Shown here: positions 34,994 to 43,662 of the stretch, one piece after another
Position numbering within the stretch: position 1 is the stretch's first letter
Layout: each line of letters begins with the position of its first letter
Source: Microbispora oryzae
GTDB lineage: Bacteria; Actinomycetota; Actinomycetes; Streptosporangiales; Streptosporangiaceae
Assembly: GCF_017896165.1 (NCBI RefSeq)
Contig: NZ_JAFCNB010000010.1
Location: 124,001-188,000, forward strand
DNA length: 64,000 nucleotides
Direction of reading: 5' to 3'
Made by a program: the position numbers and the translations under genes
Notes under the pieces: model-generated
What the model saw: only the letters and a program-made list of their open reading frames with translations
Databases searched by the model: none
Told to the model about the DNA's origin: nothing

Positions 34994-36472
34994 TCAGGAG
35001 CCGACGACGAGGTGGAGGCCGTCGGCCCGCAGCGAGTCGGCCCTGACGTACGGCTGCTCGCTCACGATGTCGGTCATGGTCAGGGGGACGCTCAGCGACG
35101 GAACCAGTTTGAGGGCCCTGACCAGCACGTTGGGGTTGTCGGCGGTGAAGTCCTGGGGCAGTCCGAGCAGCGAGCCCGTCATCCGGGTCGTGTAGATGAC
35201 CACGTCACCCTCGAAGGTGAACGTCCGGCCGGTGAGAGTCGTGGCGCCCATCGTCTGCCGCGGCTCCGCGAGAACGGCCTTGTCCATGGTGAACCACAGC
35301 ATCTTCACGCTGCCGGTCGCCGTGGGCATCCGCACCACCCCGCGGAACTTCATCCCGGTCATCGTCAGGGACGGGGCGCGGACGGCGGCGGGCTCGGTCG
35401 CGACCATCGGCAGGGCGCCTCCGCCCGTCGCGGAGGACGGCGCGTCGTCCTGCCCCGGCGTCGGGGACGACCCGCCGTGACCGCCCGGCGACGTCGGCAC
35501 GGGGGTCGCGCCAACCAGGCCGCCCAGGCCGTTCAGCACGCCGGGGACGTCCGGGAGCGGGGTCGGCAGGACGCCGGGCAGGAGCGGCTCACCGGTGGCC
35601 GGCACGGGGTCCGGTGCGGCCGCCGGGCGCGCCGCGGCGTCGCCGCGGGCGGCCGTCCCGGGCAGCGAGAGCATGGGCAGCAGGAGCACGGGCATGACGG
35701 CGATCGCGAGAGCGCGCCCGCCCGTCCCCGGCCCCTCGTGCCGCCCTCTCCCCGTCCCATCGCCTGTCCCTTCGCCCGCGTGCTCGCCGGACCACTCAGC
35801 CGTGTCCTCCGGCTGCTCGCCGGACCGCCCTCCTGGCCGTTCTGCCTTCTCCCCCGGCCGGTCCGGCTCCTCCCGGAGCCCGTCGCCGGGCTCTGTCCCG
35901 CCCTTCTCCGGCGGGGCGGTCCCGCCGCCGCGGACGCGGCCGATGATGACCCGGGGCGTGCCCCCGGGCGGCATGGCCGGCTCCGCCTGTCTGGCGGCCT
36001 GTCTCGCCGCCTCTCTCGCGGCGGCGTCGAGACGCTCCTCGCCGCTGACGACCCGGCGGTCGGTGAAGGTCATGCCGCCCGGCGCGAACCCACCGGGCGC
36101 GGCGGCGTCCCCGTCCCCGCCTCCGCCGTCCTCGCCCAAGGGCGCCCAGGCCGCGGCCAGCGCGCCGCCGACCAGGCCGAGCAGCATCCCGGCCAGGAAT
36201 CCCCCGAGGTTGGCGTAGACGAACGACGCGATCGACAGGAGCACCGCGACCACGCCGAAGAACACCCGCTGGCCCGGCTGCAGCCAGATCAGCAGCCCCA
36301 CGATGATCAGGAGTAGCGCGACGAGGTAGGTCGCCCCGACGGCGCCCGACTGGATGACCAGCGGCAGCGCCTTGACGGCGAACGGGATGCTGAGGAGCTC
36401 CAGACCGGCCAGGAGGGTCAGCAGCCCGCCCCAGAACGGCCGGGTGCGCCGCCAGGAGGTCGTGCCGCTCAC
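34994..36472 (-). CDS. DUF6114 domain membrane protein
   Basis: 492 residues. Four N-terminal TMs (about 13-130) contain the family block RTRPFWGGLLTLLAGLELLSIPFAVKALPLVIQSGAVGATYLVALLL. A long Gly/Pro/Glu/Arg-rich linker (about 135-340) with one TM-like stretch (about 265-280) leads to a C-terminal beta-rich domain (LTMTGMKFRGVVRMPTATGSVKMLWFTMDKAV...) resembling the neighbouring DUF6230 protein. The two genes are a recurring pair in actinomycetes; function unknown, possibly envelope or lipid-related. Confidence 0.82.
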   Translation of the reverse strand: MSGTTSWRRTRPFWGGLLTLLAGLELLSIPFAVKALPLVIQSGAVGATYLVALLLIIVGLLIWLQPGQRVFFGVVAVLLSIASFVYANLGGFLAGMLLGLVGGALAAAWAPLGEDGGGGDGDAAAPGGFAPGGMTFTDRRVVSGEERLDAAAREAARQAARQAEPAMPPGGTPRVIIGRVRGGGTAPPEKGGTEPGDGLREEPDRPGEKAERPGGRSGEQPEDTAEWSGEHAGEGTGDGTGRGRHEGPGTGGRALAIAVMPVLLLPMLSLPGTAARGDAAARPAAAPDPVPATGEPLLPGVLPTPLPDVPGVLNGLGGLVGATPVPTSPGGHGGSSPTPGQDDAPSSATGGGALPMVATEPAAVRAPSLTMTGMKFRGVVRMPTATGSVKMLWFTMDKAVLAEPRQTMGATTLTGRTFTFEGDVVIYTTRMTGSLLGLPQDFTADNPNVLVRALKLVPSLSVPLTMTDIVSEQPYVRADSLRADGLHLVVGS

Positions 36473-36539
36473 GGTCGCCCGCTCCCCTCGTGACCGCTCC
36501 CCTCGTTGCCGCGAACGTCGGGCGCGCCGGAGCGGGACA

Positions 36540-37136
36540 TCAGAAGCACTCGTGCCGTCCGGGCTCGACGCCGAGCTTCAGCCCGGGGAGCTTGAACGTG
36601 GCGGCGTTGACCGACCAGGACACCTGCCGGAAGCCGTCGATCGAGACCGAGCCGGCCTGCTGACCGAACATCCCGGCCGCCCCCTGCGCGCCCGGGACCT
36701 CGTCGAGCGCGCTGGCGTCCCGGCCGGCCTCGATGCCCTTGAAGACCGCGTCGCCCTCGATCTGGGCGGCATCGACGATCATGTTGTCCGCGGTCACCGG
36801 GACGTCGCCGGTGCCCGCGGTGATCCTGATCGTGACGTCGCCGACGGGCGACTTCACCAGGACCGTCTGGCACATGTTCGTCAACGTGGCGTGCCGGATC
36901 CCGGAGACCGCCACGGGGATCTTCTGCCCCTTCTTGTTCTCGACCAGGCTGCCGTACTGGGCGAAGCCCTCGCCCCGCAGCTTGTCGGCCGAGACCTTGA
37001 AGGTGTCTCCGGACACCACGAACGACGCTCCGATCGCCCCTTCGGCGGTCGCGCCGACCAGCACCGAGGCGACGGCGAGCGCCGGGACGAAGAAGAACGC
37101 GAAGCGCTTCCACCGGACACGTCCCTGCGCGACCAT
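36540..37136 (-). CDS. DUF6230 family secreted/anchored protein
   Basis: 198 residues from an ATG preceded by GGAGGTGGCCC. A single N-terminal hydrophobic segment (about 12-32: FAFFFVPALAVASVLVGATAEG) is a signal or anchor, followed by an extracytoplasmic beta-rich domain with VSGDTFKVSADKLRGEGFAQYGSLVENKKG and two Cys (Cys in TNMCQTV and the penultimate HECF) that could form a disulfide. Members are sometimes labelled cholesterol esterase, without visible catalytic motifs here. Gene partner of the DUF6114 gene 67 bp downstream. Confidence 0.85.
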   Translation of the reverse strand: MVAQGRVRWKRFAFFFVPALAVASVLVGATAEGAIGASFVVSGDTFKVSADKLRGEGFAQYGSLVENKKGQKIPVAVSGIRHATLTNMCQTVLVKSPVGDVTIRITAGTGDVPVTADNMIVDAAQIEGDAVFKGIEAGRDASALDEVPGAQGAAGMFGQQAGSVSIDGFRQVSWSVNAATFKLPGLKLGVEPGRHECF

Positions 37137-37179
37137 GGGCCACCTCCACACCAGACCTGACTCGTAATGAGAAGGTAAA

Positions 37180-37194
37180 GTTACCCGTGAGTAC
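37180..37194. promoter_or_regulatory. Weak candidate operator upstream of DUF6230
   Basis: GTTACCCGTGAGTAC has imperfect dyad symmetry (TAC...GTA outer half sites) 44 bp before the DUF6230 start, within an A/T-richer stretch. TetR-type operators have this look; four of six positions pair, so support is limited. Confidence 0.25.
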
Positions 37195-37313
37195 CGACCG
37201 GTCGAAGTGACAACGCATCACGTTTCAATCACGGTGCGCAGCGGACCGTGCCAGCGGAGTCGCCGGGGGCCGCCACGCGCCCCTCACGGCGGGACGCCGG
37301 TCAGGCTCCGGTC

Positions 37314-38255
37314 TCAGGCTCCGGTGCGGCTCTCCGCCGACGCGTCGGCCCGGTAGAGGTCGGGCTCCAGGTAGATGACCCGGGCGATCGGCACGGCCTC
37401 CCGGACGCGGCGCTCCGCCTCGTCGATGCCGCGCGCCACCTCGCCCGCCGTGTCGTCGTGCTGTACGGCGATCTTCGCGGCGACCAGGAGCTCCTCGGGG
37501 CCGAGGTGCAGCGTGCGCAGATGGATGACCCGGCTGACCTCGGGGGCGCTCTCCAGGGCGGCGCAGATCTGCTCCTCGATCTCAGGAGCGGCACTCTCGC
37601 CGATCAGCAGCGACTTCGTCTCGGTGGCGAGGATGACGGCGATCACCGCGAGCAGCGCGCCGATCATCATGGTGCCGATGCCGTCCCAGATCCCGTCGCC
37701 CGTGACGACCGACATCGACACGCCGAACAGCGCGAAGATGAGGCCGAGCAGCGCGCCGAAGTCCTCCAGCAGCACGACGGGCAGCTCGGGAGCCTTGGCC
37801 CGCCGGATGAACGACACCCACGAGTGGTCGCCCTTGAGCGCCCGCGACTCCCTGATCGCCGTACGGAAGGAGAAGCCCTCCGCGACGATCGCGAAGACGA
37901 GCACGCCGAACGCCCAGACCGGCGACTCGACGGGGTGCGGATCGGCGATCTTGTGCCATCCCTCATACAGGGAGAACAGCGCGCCGATGGTGAAGAGCAC
38001 CACGGCCACGACGAACGCGTAGAAGTAGCGTTCCCGGCCGTACCCAAAGGGGTGCTTGCGGGTGCTCCGCCGCTCGGCCCGCTTGCCGCCGACGATCAGC
38101 AGCGCCTGGTTGCCCGAGTCGGCGACCGAGTGCACCGACTCGGCCAGCATCGAGGACGACCCGGTGAACAGGAACGCCACGAACTTCGCCACCGCGATCG
38201 CCAGGTTAGCGCCGAGCGCCGCGATGATCGCCTTGGTACCGCCACCCGCACTCAC
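37314..38255 (-). CDS. Cation diffusion facilitator (CDF) transporter
   Basis: 313 residues with six TMs. The AESVHSVADSGNQALL motif in TM2 has His and Asp in the HxxxD metal site, HPFGYGRERYFYAF follows, and LLEDFGALLGLIFALFGV in TM5 has an E-D pair where the second site lies. A C-terminal cytoplasmic domain (about 205-300) completes the fold. It resembles the SLC30A9-like branch; Zn, Mn or Co/Ni export is possible. GAGGAG sits 6 nt before the GTG. Confidence 0.92.
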   Translation of the reverse strand: MSAGGGTKAIIAALGANLAIAVAKFVAFLFTGSSSMLAESVHSVADSGNQALLIVGGKRAERRSTRKHPFGYGRERYFYAFVVAVVLFTIGALFSLYEGWHKIADPHPVESPVWAFGVLVFAIVAEGFSFRTAIRESRALKGDHSWVSFIRRAKAPELPVVLLEDFGALLGLIFALFGVSMSVVTGDGIWDGIGTMMIGALLAVIAVILATETKSLLIGESAAPEIEEQICAALESAPEVSRVIHLRTLHLGPEELLVAAKIAVQHDDTAGEVARGIDEAERRVREAVPIARVIYLEPDLYRADASAESRTGA

Positions 38256-38330
38256 GTCTGACTCCTCATAATCCGGCCGTATAACCAGGCCCCGTGATCC
38301 GGCCGAGGCAATAACCGGCCCGGGGCGATC

Positions 38331-39473
38331 CTATTGGGAAACACGGGCCGAGAGCTCACCGACCACCGGAGCGGAGGCGGGATCGAGGCCGTAGCCCAGC
38401 GCCAGGTAGAGGGCGGCGTAGTCGGCCAGGCCGACGAGCGAGGCGAGCCGTTCCAGCGGATGGCCCTCGTCGGCGGCGATCTCCGAGACGGGAACGCCGC
38501 GGTCCTCGGCCAGCCGTACGGACTCCACGCGGCGCCGGGTCACGCGCGGGTGCTCGTCGGCGTCCCGCATCACGACCAGCCGCAGCCGCGGGGCTTCGCC
38601 GCCGTCGGCGAAGGGGTCGGCGAAGATGTCCCGCCCGGCCAGCGGGCCGTCGAGCGCCGCGATCTGGTTGTGGCCGGCCTCCGGGAGCTCGCCCCAGACG
38701 GCCGGACGGCGGGCGCTCTCGTTGATCTGGCAGCTCATCCGGTAGGCGGCCACGCCCGCGAGCGGCGAGGTGCCCCAGATCATCGGGATGCTGCCGGCCA
38801 GTTCGGCCGCGAGGGTCTTGCCGGGGTTGATGAACGACTCGCTCGACGGCCGGCACCGGTGGGCGATGTCCTCCAGGCGGGCCGCGACCGACTCGAAGAG
38901 TCCCTCGTCCGCCCGGACCAGGCCCATCCCTGCGGCCGCGACGACCGGCGGCACCACGAGACCCCACATCGTCGCCCTGGGCTGCCCGGCGACGCCGGAC
39001 AGCGGCACGTACCGGCCGCCGCCCTGCGTGACCAGCGCCGCGAGCGGGGAATCCGGCACGCCAACGCCGAGGATCCCGCACCCGCGCCGTACGGCCTCCG
39101 CGGCGACGGCGAGCGTCTCCTCCGTCCCGCCCGAGCGCGAGACCGCGACGACCAGGTCGGCGGCGCCCACCCAGCCGGGCAGCCGGTATCCGCGCACGGT
39201 CACCACCGGCAGCGGCGCGCCGTTCCCGCAGACCGCGTCGAGCACCGGCCCGGCCAGCCCGGAGGCGCCCATGCCCGTCACCACGATCGCGCGCGGACGC
39301 GCGTCGCGCCCCGTCGCGGCGAGGCCCGCCTCCACCGCGGCCCGGTAGGCCGTACGGACCTGGGCGCCGGACGACGCGACCGTGCGCAGCATGCCGGAGG
39401 GGTCGGCCTCCATGAGGTACGCCTGGTCGTCGAGACGATCGTGCTCGAAAGTCGCCCCGTGGGCGTCCGTCAT
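38331..39473 (-). CDS. SIS-domain phosphoglucose/phosphomannose isomerase
   Basis: 380 residues. Two SIS lobes: VVTGMGASGLAGPVLDAV (about 63-80) and VVAVSRSGGTEETLAVA are the phosphosugar loops, and the C-terminal half (LPEAGHNQIAALDGPLAGRD) has the Glu/His block of bifunctional phosphoglucose/phosphomannose isomerases. It should interconvert fructose-6-P and mannose-6-P, feeding phosphomannomutase two genes upstream for GDP-mannose and glycolipid synthesis. The ATGA overlap with the Trm112 gene implies coupling. Confidence 0.88.
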   Translation of the reverse strand: MTDAHGATFEHDRLDDQAYLMEADPSGMLRTVASSGAQVRTAYRAAVEAGLAATGRDARPRAIVVTGMGASGLAGPVLDAVCGNGAPLPVVTVRGYRLPGWVGAADLVVAVSRSGGTEETLAVAAEAVRRGCGILGVGVPDSPLAALVTQGGGRYVPLSGVAGQPRATMWGLVVPPVVAAAGMGLVRADEGLFESVAARLEDIAHRCRPSSESFINPGKTLAAELAGSIPMIWGTSPLAGVAAYRMSCQINESARRPAVWGELPEAGHNQIAALDGPLAGRDIFADPFADGGEAPRLRLVVMRDADEHPRVTRRRVESVRLAEDRGVPVSEIAADEGHPLERLASLVGLADYAALYLALGYGLDPASAPVVGELSARVSQ

Positions 39474-39643
39474 GCCTTGCGGGCCTCGTCGACGAGCAGC
39501 ACGGGGATGTCGTCACGCACCGGGTAGATCAGGCCGCACGACTCGGAGGTGCAGGCCAGCTCGTCGGACTCCGTCCGGACGCTGAGGGGGGACTTGCACG
39601 CCGGGCAGGCCAGGATGTCCAGCAGCCAGTCGTCGATCTTCAA
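39470..39643 (-). CDS. Trm112-family zinc protein
   Basis: 57 residues from a TTG preceded by TAGGAG; too short for a simple ATG frame. Four Cys (C13, C16, C31, C36) in DILACPACKSPL...ACTSESC form a zinc ribbon, and GLIYPVRDDIPVLLVDEAR is the family tail. In eukaryotes and archaea Trm112 activates methyltransferases; the bacterial role at the manA/manB junction is unknown. It overlaps the isomerase gene by 4 bp and follows manB by 4 bp. Confidence 0.88.
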   Translation of the reverse strand: MKIDDWLLDILACPACKSPLSVRTESDELACTSESCGLIYPVRDDIPVLLVDEARKA

Positions 39644-39647
39644 CTCG

Positions 39648-41009
39648 TCAGCTCCTAACGACGGTGAGAACTTCGTCGCGGACGGCGGCCATCGTCTTCT
39701 CGTCGGCCCCCTCGGTGTTGAGCCGCAGCAGCGGCTCGGTGTTGGACGGGCGGAGGTTGAACCACCAGTCCGGGCCGTCGACGGTAAGTCCGTCCAGCTC
39801 GTCGAAGGTAACACCCTCACGGCCGGAGAACGCCGCACGCACCCGGGCCAGGGCGGCCGCCTGGTCGTCCACCCTGCTGTTGATCTCGCCCGACGACGCG
39901 TAGCGGGAGTAGGCGGACAGGACCTCCGACAGCGGGCGGTCCTGCTCGCCGAGCGCCGCGAGCACGTGGAGGGCGGCCAGCATTCCGGAGTCGGCGAACC
40001 AGAAGTCGCGGAAGTAGTAGTGGGCGGAGTGTTCTCCGCCGAACACGGCGCCGGTTTTGGCCATCTCGGCCTTGATGAACGAGTGGCCGACGCGGGTGCG
40101 CACCGGCACGCCGCCGTGCTCGCGCACGATCTCCGGCACGCCCTTGCTCGTGATGAGGTTGTGGATGATCGAGGCGCCCGGGTTCTTGGCCAGCTCGCGG
40201 ACCGCGACCAGCGCGGTCACGGTGGACGGCGAGACCGACTCGCCTCGCTCGTCGATCACCCAGCACCGGTCGGCGTCGCCGTCGAACGCGATGCCGATGT
40301 CCGCGCCGCGCTCGACGACGGCCTTCTGCAGGTCGCGGAGGTTCTCCGGCTCGATGGGGTTGGCCTCGTGGTTGGGGAAGTCGCCGTCCAGCTCGAAGTA
40401 GAGCGGGGTCAGGTCGATCGGCAGGCCCGCGAAGACCTCGGGGACGGTGTAACCGCCCATGCCGTTCCCGGCGTCGACCACGACCTTGAGCGGCCGCATG
40501 CCGGACAGGTCGACCAGGGTCTTGAGGTGGGCGGCGTAGCCCTCCAGCAGGTTGCGCTCGGTGAGCGTGCCCTTCTCGGCGGCGGCCCCGGCGTCCAGGC
40601 CGGTCTCAAGCAGTTCGGCCGCCCGGTCGCGGATCTCCAGCAGGCCGGTGTCGGTGCCCACGGGCACGGCTCCGGCGCGGCACATCTTCATGCCGTTGTA
40701 CTTGGCCGGGTTGTGGCTGGCGGTGAACATGACGCCGGGCAGGTCGAGGCTGCCGCTGGCGTAGTAGAGCATGTCGGTCGAGCCGAGGCCGGCGTTGACG
40801 ACGTTCGCGCCGCGGGACGTCGCGCCGCGGGCGAAGGCCGCGGACAGCGGCCCGGAGGAGGCCCGCATGTCGTGCGCCATCACCACAGACGTGGCGCCCG
40901 TCACCTCGACGAAGGCCGCCCCCACTGCCTGGGCGATCTCCTCGCTGAGCTCGTCCGGCACGACGCCCCGCACGTCGTACGCCTTGAAGATCCTGGTGAG
41001 GTCGGCCAC
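39648..41009 (-). CDS. manB: Phosphomannomutase/phosphoglucomutase
   Basis: 453 residues from a GTG after TAGGGG; an upstream frame is not supported. TASHNPAKYNGMK holds the phosphorylated Ser98, IAFDGDADRC (about 240-249) binds Mg, GGEHSAHYYF reads sugar hydroxyls and RPSNTEPLLR binds phosphate. It converts mannose-6-P to mannose-1-P for GDP-mannose. It leads the manB-Trm112-isomerase operon. Confidence 0.95.
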   Translation of the reverse strand: MADLTRIFKAYDVRGVVPDELSEEIAQAVGAAFVEVTGATSVVMAHDMRASSGPLSAAFARGATSRGANVVNAGLGSTDMLYYASGSLDLPGVMFTASHNPAKYNGMKMCRAGAVPVGTDTGLLEIRDRAAELLETGLDAGAAAEKGTLTERNLLEGYAAHLKTLVDLSGMRPLKVVVDAGNGMGGYTVPEVFAGLPIDLTPLYFELDGDFPNHEANPIEPENLRDLQKAVVERGADIGIAFDGDADRCWVIDERGESVSPSTVTALVAVRELAKNPGASIIHNLITSKGVPEIVREHGGVPVRTRVGHSFIKAEMAKTGAVFGGEHSAHYYFRDFWFADSGMLAALHVLAALGEQDRPLSEVLSAYSRYASSGEINSRVDDQAAALARVRAAFSGREGVTFDELDGLTVDGPDWWFNLRPSNTEPLLRLNTEGADEKTMAAVRDEVLTVVRS

Positions 41010-41099
41010 TGCAGCCCCTAAAAGTCGTAAGTCTTCGCACTTGAGCCTATAGCGCGTCATTGCCCGTGCGGCGGACGTCCCAACGTGGCGGTGGGGATG

Positions 41100-41465
41100 T
41101 CATCGCTCCCGGTTGGGCTGGGCGGACTTGAGCACCCGCAGATGGCCGCGCCGTCCCACCTCGACGGCCTGCCCCACCGGCTCTCCGGCGGCGGGCGCGG
41201 GCCGGGCGGCCTCGCGCACGGCGTTGGCGAGCGCCTCCAGGTCGTCGCCGCTCGGTGAGCCCGGCTCGGACGGGAGTCTGACGACCTCCCAGCCCCTCGG
41301 TGCCGTGAGCCGTTCCGCGTGCTCCGCGCACAGGTCGTAACAGTGCGGTTCCACGTACGTCGCGAGGGGGCCGAGAACCGCGGTGGAGTCGGCGTAGACA
41401 TACGTGAGTGTGAAGACGGCAGGCTGCCTGCAGGCGGTACGGGAACAGCTGCGGACGGGGCTCAC
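41100..41465 (-). CDS. DUF3499 family protein
   Basis: 121 residues. Cysteines in RSCSRTACRQPA (C7, C12) and PHCYDLCAEHAERL (C42, C46) with His suggest a zinc-binding fold, the conserved part of the family; the C-terminal half is variable. The GTG lies 6 nt after the -10-like TACGGT, so it is probably leaderless. Upstream of manB by 90 bp; the family always lies here in actinobacteria. Function unknown. Confidence 0.85.
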   Translation of the reverse strand: MSPVRSCSRTACRQPAVFTLTYVYADSTAVLGPLATYVEPHCYDLCAEHAERLTAPRGWEVVRLPSEPGSPSGDDLEALANAVREAARPAPAAGEPVGQAVEVGRRGHLRVLKSAQPNRER

Positions 41466-41641
41466 GGAGGGACCGTATCCGGTCCGCGTTCACATTGCCA
41501 CCACCCCGCCGCTCTTATCGAGCGTGTCGCCACAATCCAGCAATCTCACAAGTCCCCATCAGATTGCCGACAAAGCGGACAGATCCCGGGGGTGGGGACA
41601 CGGATCCACCGGTTCTGGGGCGTGCGCTCTAAGCTGGCTGC

Positions 41642-42115
41642 GTGAGCGATCGGACCCAGGGGGGCGACCGGCCTGACCCCCGCCGGCGGGCGCGCCGCCG
41701 TGACCGGCACGGCCGGGGGATGCGCGGTCCACTCGCGCCCTCACATGTGCCGATCGCGAGATCGCGGTCAGAGCGCTTCGACGATCTCGTGCTGGACGCG
41801 GTCGACCGGCTCAAGCCCCAATGGGGCGGCCAGCTGGCATCCGTGGAGTTCGCCGTCGAGGAGGTCCCCCCGGCCAGCGAGCTGACGGACGGCCCTGCCC
41901 GCCTCGCCTCGGAGCCCATCCCCCTCGGCCGGGCCGACTCGGCCTCAGGCGGCGACCCGGCGGCGGTGGTGCTCTATCGGCGTCCCCTGGAGGCCCGGGC
42001 CCGCGACCGCGACCAGCTCGGCACCCTGATCTTCGACGTGGTCGTCGAGCAGGTGGCGAGCCTCCTCGGCCTCACGCCCGAGACGATCGACCCCGGCTAC
42101 GACGACCGCCACTGA
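41642..42115 (+). CDS. Metallopeptidase-fold protein lacking HExxH (Rv3259-like)
   Basis: 157 residues from a GTG 6 nt after TAAGCT. After an Arg-rich start, MRGPLAPSHVPIARSRSERFDDLVLDAVDRLKPQW begins the family domain, with VEFAVEEVPP and VVLYRRPLEARARD. In true minimal zincins the late helix is HExxH; here it is VVVEQVASLLGL, so the zinc site is lost and catalysis is unlikely. It diverges from DUF3499 and its 3' end overlaps the convergent DUF5719 gene by 19 bp. Confidence 0.82.
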   Translation: MSDRTQGGDRPDPRRRARRRDRHGRGMRGPLAPSHVPIARSRSERFDDLVLDAVDRLKPQWGGQLASVEFAVEEVPPASELTDGPARLASEPIPLGRADSASGGDPAAVVLYRRPLEARARDRDQLGTLIFDVVVEQVASLLGLTPETIDPGYDDRH

Positions 42116-43662
42116 GGCAGGACGGCGCTCGGGGCGTCGGTCGTGGGCGGCACGAGCGCCCAGGTCCGCGCCATCTCCAGCGGCTGCATGGTGATCATCT
42201 GGCCGTCGGACGCGGACTCGTCCAGCGCACGTCCCCCGTACACCGGGCCGGAGCCCGGCTCGGGCTGCACGACGACGCCGAAGCCCGCCTCGCCTCCCGG
42301 CGGCGGCGTGAGCTTGAGCTCTCTCGTACGGCCGGCGGGCAGCCGCACCTCGACCGGCTGCGGAGCCGTCCCCCGCATGGGCAGGAGCCGCACCTGCACG
42401 GTCGCCGGCTCGAACGGCGCGGAGAGCACGAGGCGGGAGACCTGCTTCTTGGTGATGCGGCCGTCGGCCACGACGCTGCCGAGATCGATGGACGGCGCGC
42501 CCGCCGTGAACGCCACGTCCTGGCTGGTGCCGGTGCCGGTGACCTTCAGGCCCGCGACGATCGGCACGTCGGCGGTGAGCACGAGGGCCGCGGGCTGGCC
42601 CCCGATCCCGGTGGACAGGTCGAGCGACGCCGTCGACCCCGCGGGCACCTCGACCGACTCCTTGTTCTTCAGGGCGTAGGAGCCGTCCTTGAGCACGGCC
42701 TTCACCTGGACGACCGTGTCCTGTTCGCCGGGCGCGGCGACGTACAGCTCCCGCAGGCCCGCCGTGCCGGGGATGCCGGGCACGACGACGCGGGTGGCGG
42801 GCGGCGTGGAGATGGGAAGCCAGTCGACGCCCCTGCCCTTGCCGAAGGCCGCCCTGACCGCGGCGGCGACCCGGCCGGTGCCGGTGCTCACCTCCAGCGC
42901 CATCACCAAAGGTGAGGGCGCCATCTCGCGGAGGTTCACCACCCGGCTCTCGCCCGGCTTGAGGATCAGGCTGTTGCCCCGCTCGCTGAGCACGGGGCCC
43001 TCGCCCGAATAGATCATGATCGAGACGTCGGCGGGAGCCCGGTCGGCGTTGGCCACGTAGAGGGCCACTTCGGCCGCCGCCGGACCCGGGCCGACGAACC
43101 AGGCGTCGGCGCCCGGCTCGACGCAGCGGACCCCGGCGAGGCCCCGCTGGGCGCCCGACTCCTCCCGGGTGGTCTGCGCGGTCTCCAGTCCGGGGGCCAT
43201 CGACCCGGTGGCGGCGACCGTGAGCGGGCCGCCGCCGACGGGGAGCCTGCGCTGCCACAGCAGCCCCGGGCCGCTGACCGTGTCGAGGGGCGCGGGCGAC
43301 GCGGAGCCCGCCTCGCCCTGCTTGCCGTCGCTCTTGTCTCCGCCCTTGCCGTCGCCCTTGCCGTCGCTCTTGTCTCCGCCCTTGCCGGCGTTCTTGCTGT
43401 CGTTCTTGTCGGCGTCCGGCGTGAGCGGGGTCAGCGCGGCGGTGCCGGGACCCGTCGCTCCGGGCGGGGTCACCACGCTCACCTTGGCGCCGCTCGGGGC
43501 GGGGCACACGGTCGTCACCGACTCGACGGCCGCCCGGACCGGTTTGAGCTCGGCGTGGGCCACCGGCGCCGGCCGGGAGACGTATGCCACGCCGTACAAC
43601 GCCGCGACCGCGACCAGCACAAGCGCGAGCAGGCCGAAGCGGTTCTCGATCAGTCCTCTCAT
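42097..43662 (-). CDS. DUF5719 family membrane-anchored protein
   Basis: 521 residues from the ATG overlapping the glycosyltransferase stop (ATGA). One N-terminal TM (about 10-28) anchors an extracytoplasmic part. A Lys/Asp/Gly/Ser run (about 83-120, KGGDKSDGKGDGK) is a hydrophilic spacer, then a beta-rich domain (CVEPGADAWFVGPG, YVANADRAPADVSIMIYSGEG, VVPGIPGTAGLRELYVAAPG). The gene is translationally coupled to a membrane glycosyltransferase, suggesting a joint cell-envelope glycan role. No catalytic motif seen. Confidence 0.82.
   Translation of the reverse strand: MRGLIENRFGLLALVLVAVAALYGVAYVSRPAPVAHAELKPVRAAVESVTTVCPAPSGAKVSVVTPPGATGPGTAALTPLTPDADKNDSKNAGKGGDKSDGKGDGKGGDKSDGKQGEAGSASPAPLDTVSGPGLLWQRRLPVGGGPLTVAATGSMAPGLETAQTTREESGAQRGLAGVRCVEPGADAWFVGPGPAAAEVALYVANADRAPADVSIMIYSGEGPVLSERGNSLILKPGESRVVNLREMAPSPLVMALEVSTGTGRVAAAVRAAFGKGRGVDWLPISTPPATRVVVPGIPGTAGLRELYVAAPGEQDTVVQVKAVLKDGSYALKNKESVEVPAGSTASLDLSTGIGGQPAALVLTADVPIVAGLKVTGTGTSQDVAFTAGAPSIDLGSVVADGRITKKQVSRLVLSAPFEPATVQVRLLPMRGTAPQPVEVRLPAGRTRELKLTPPPGGEAGFGVVVQPEPGSGPVYGGRALDESASDGQMITMQPLEMARTWALVPPTTDAPSAVLPQWRSS
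43321..43380 (-). repeat. Duplicated 24-bp coding unit in DUF5719
   Basis: Identical 24-bp copies at 43321-43344 and 43357-43380, separated by a related 12-bp piece, encode the GGDKSDGK repeats of the hydrophilic spacer. Confidence 0.75.
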
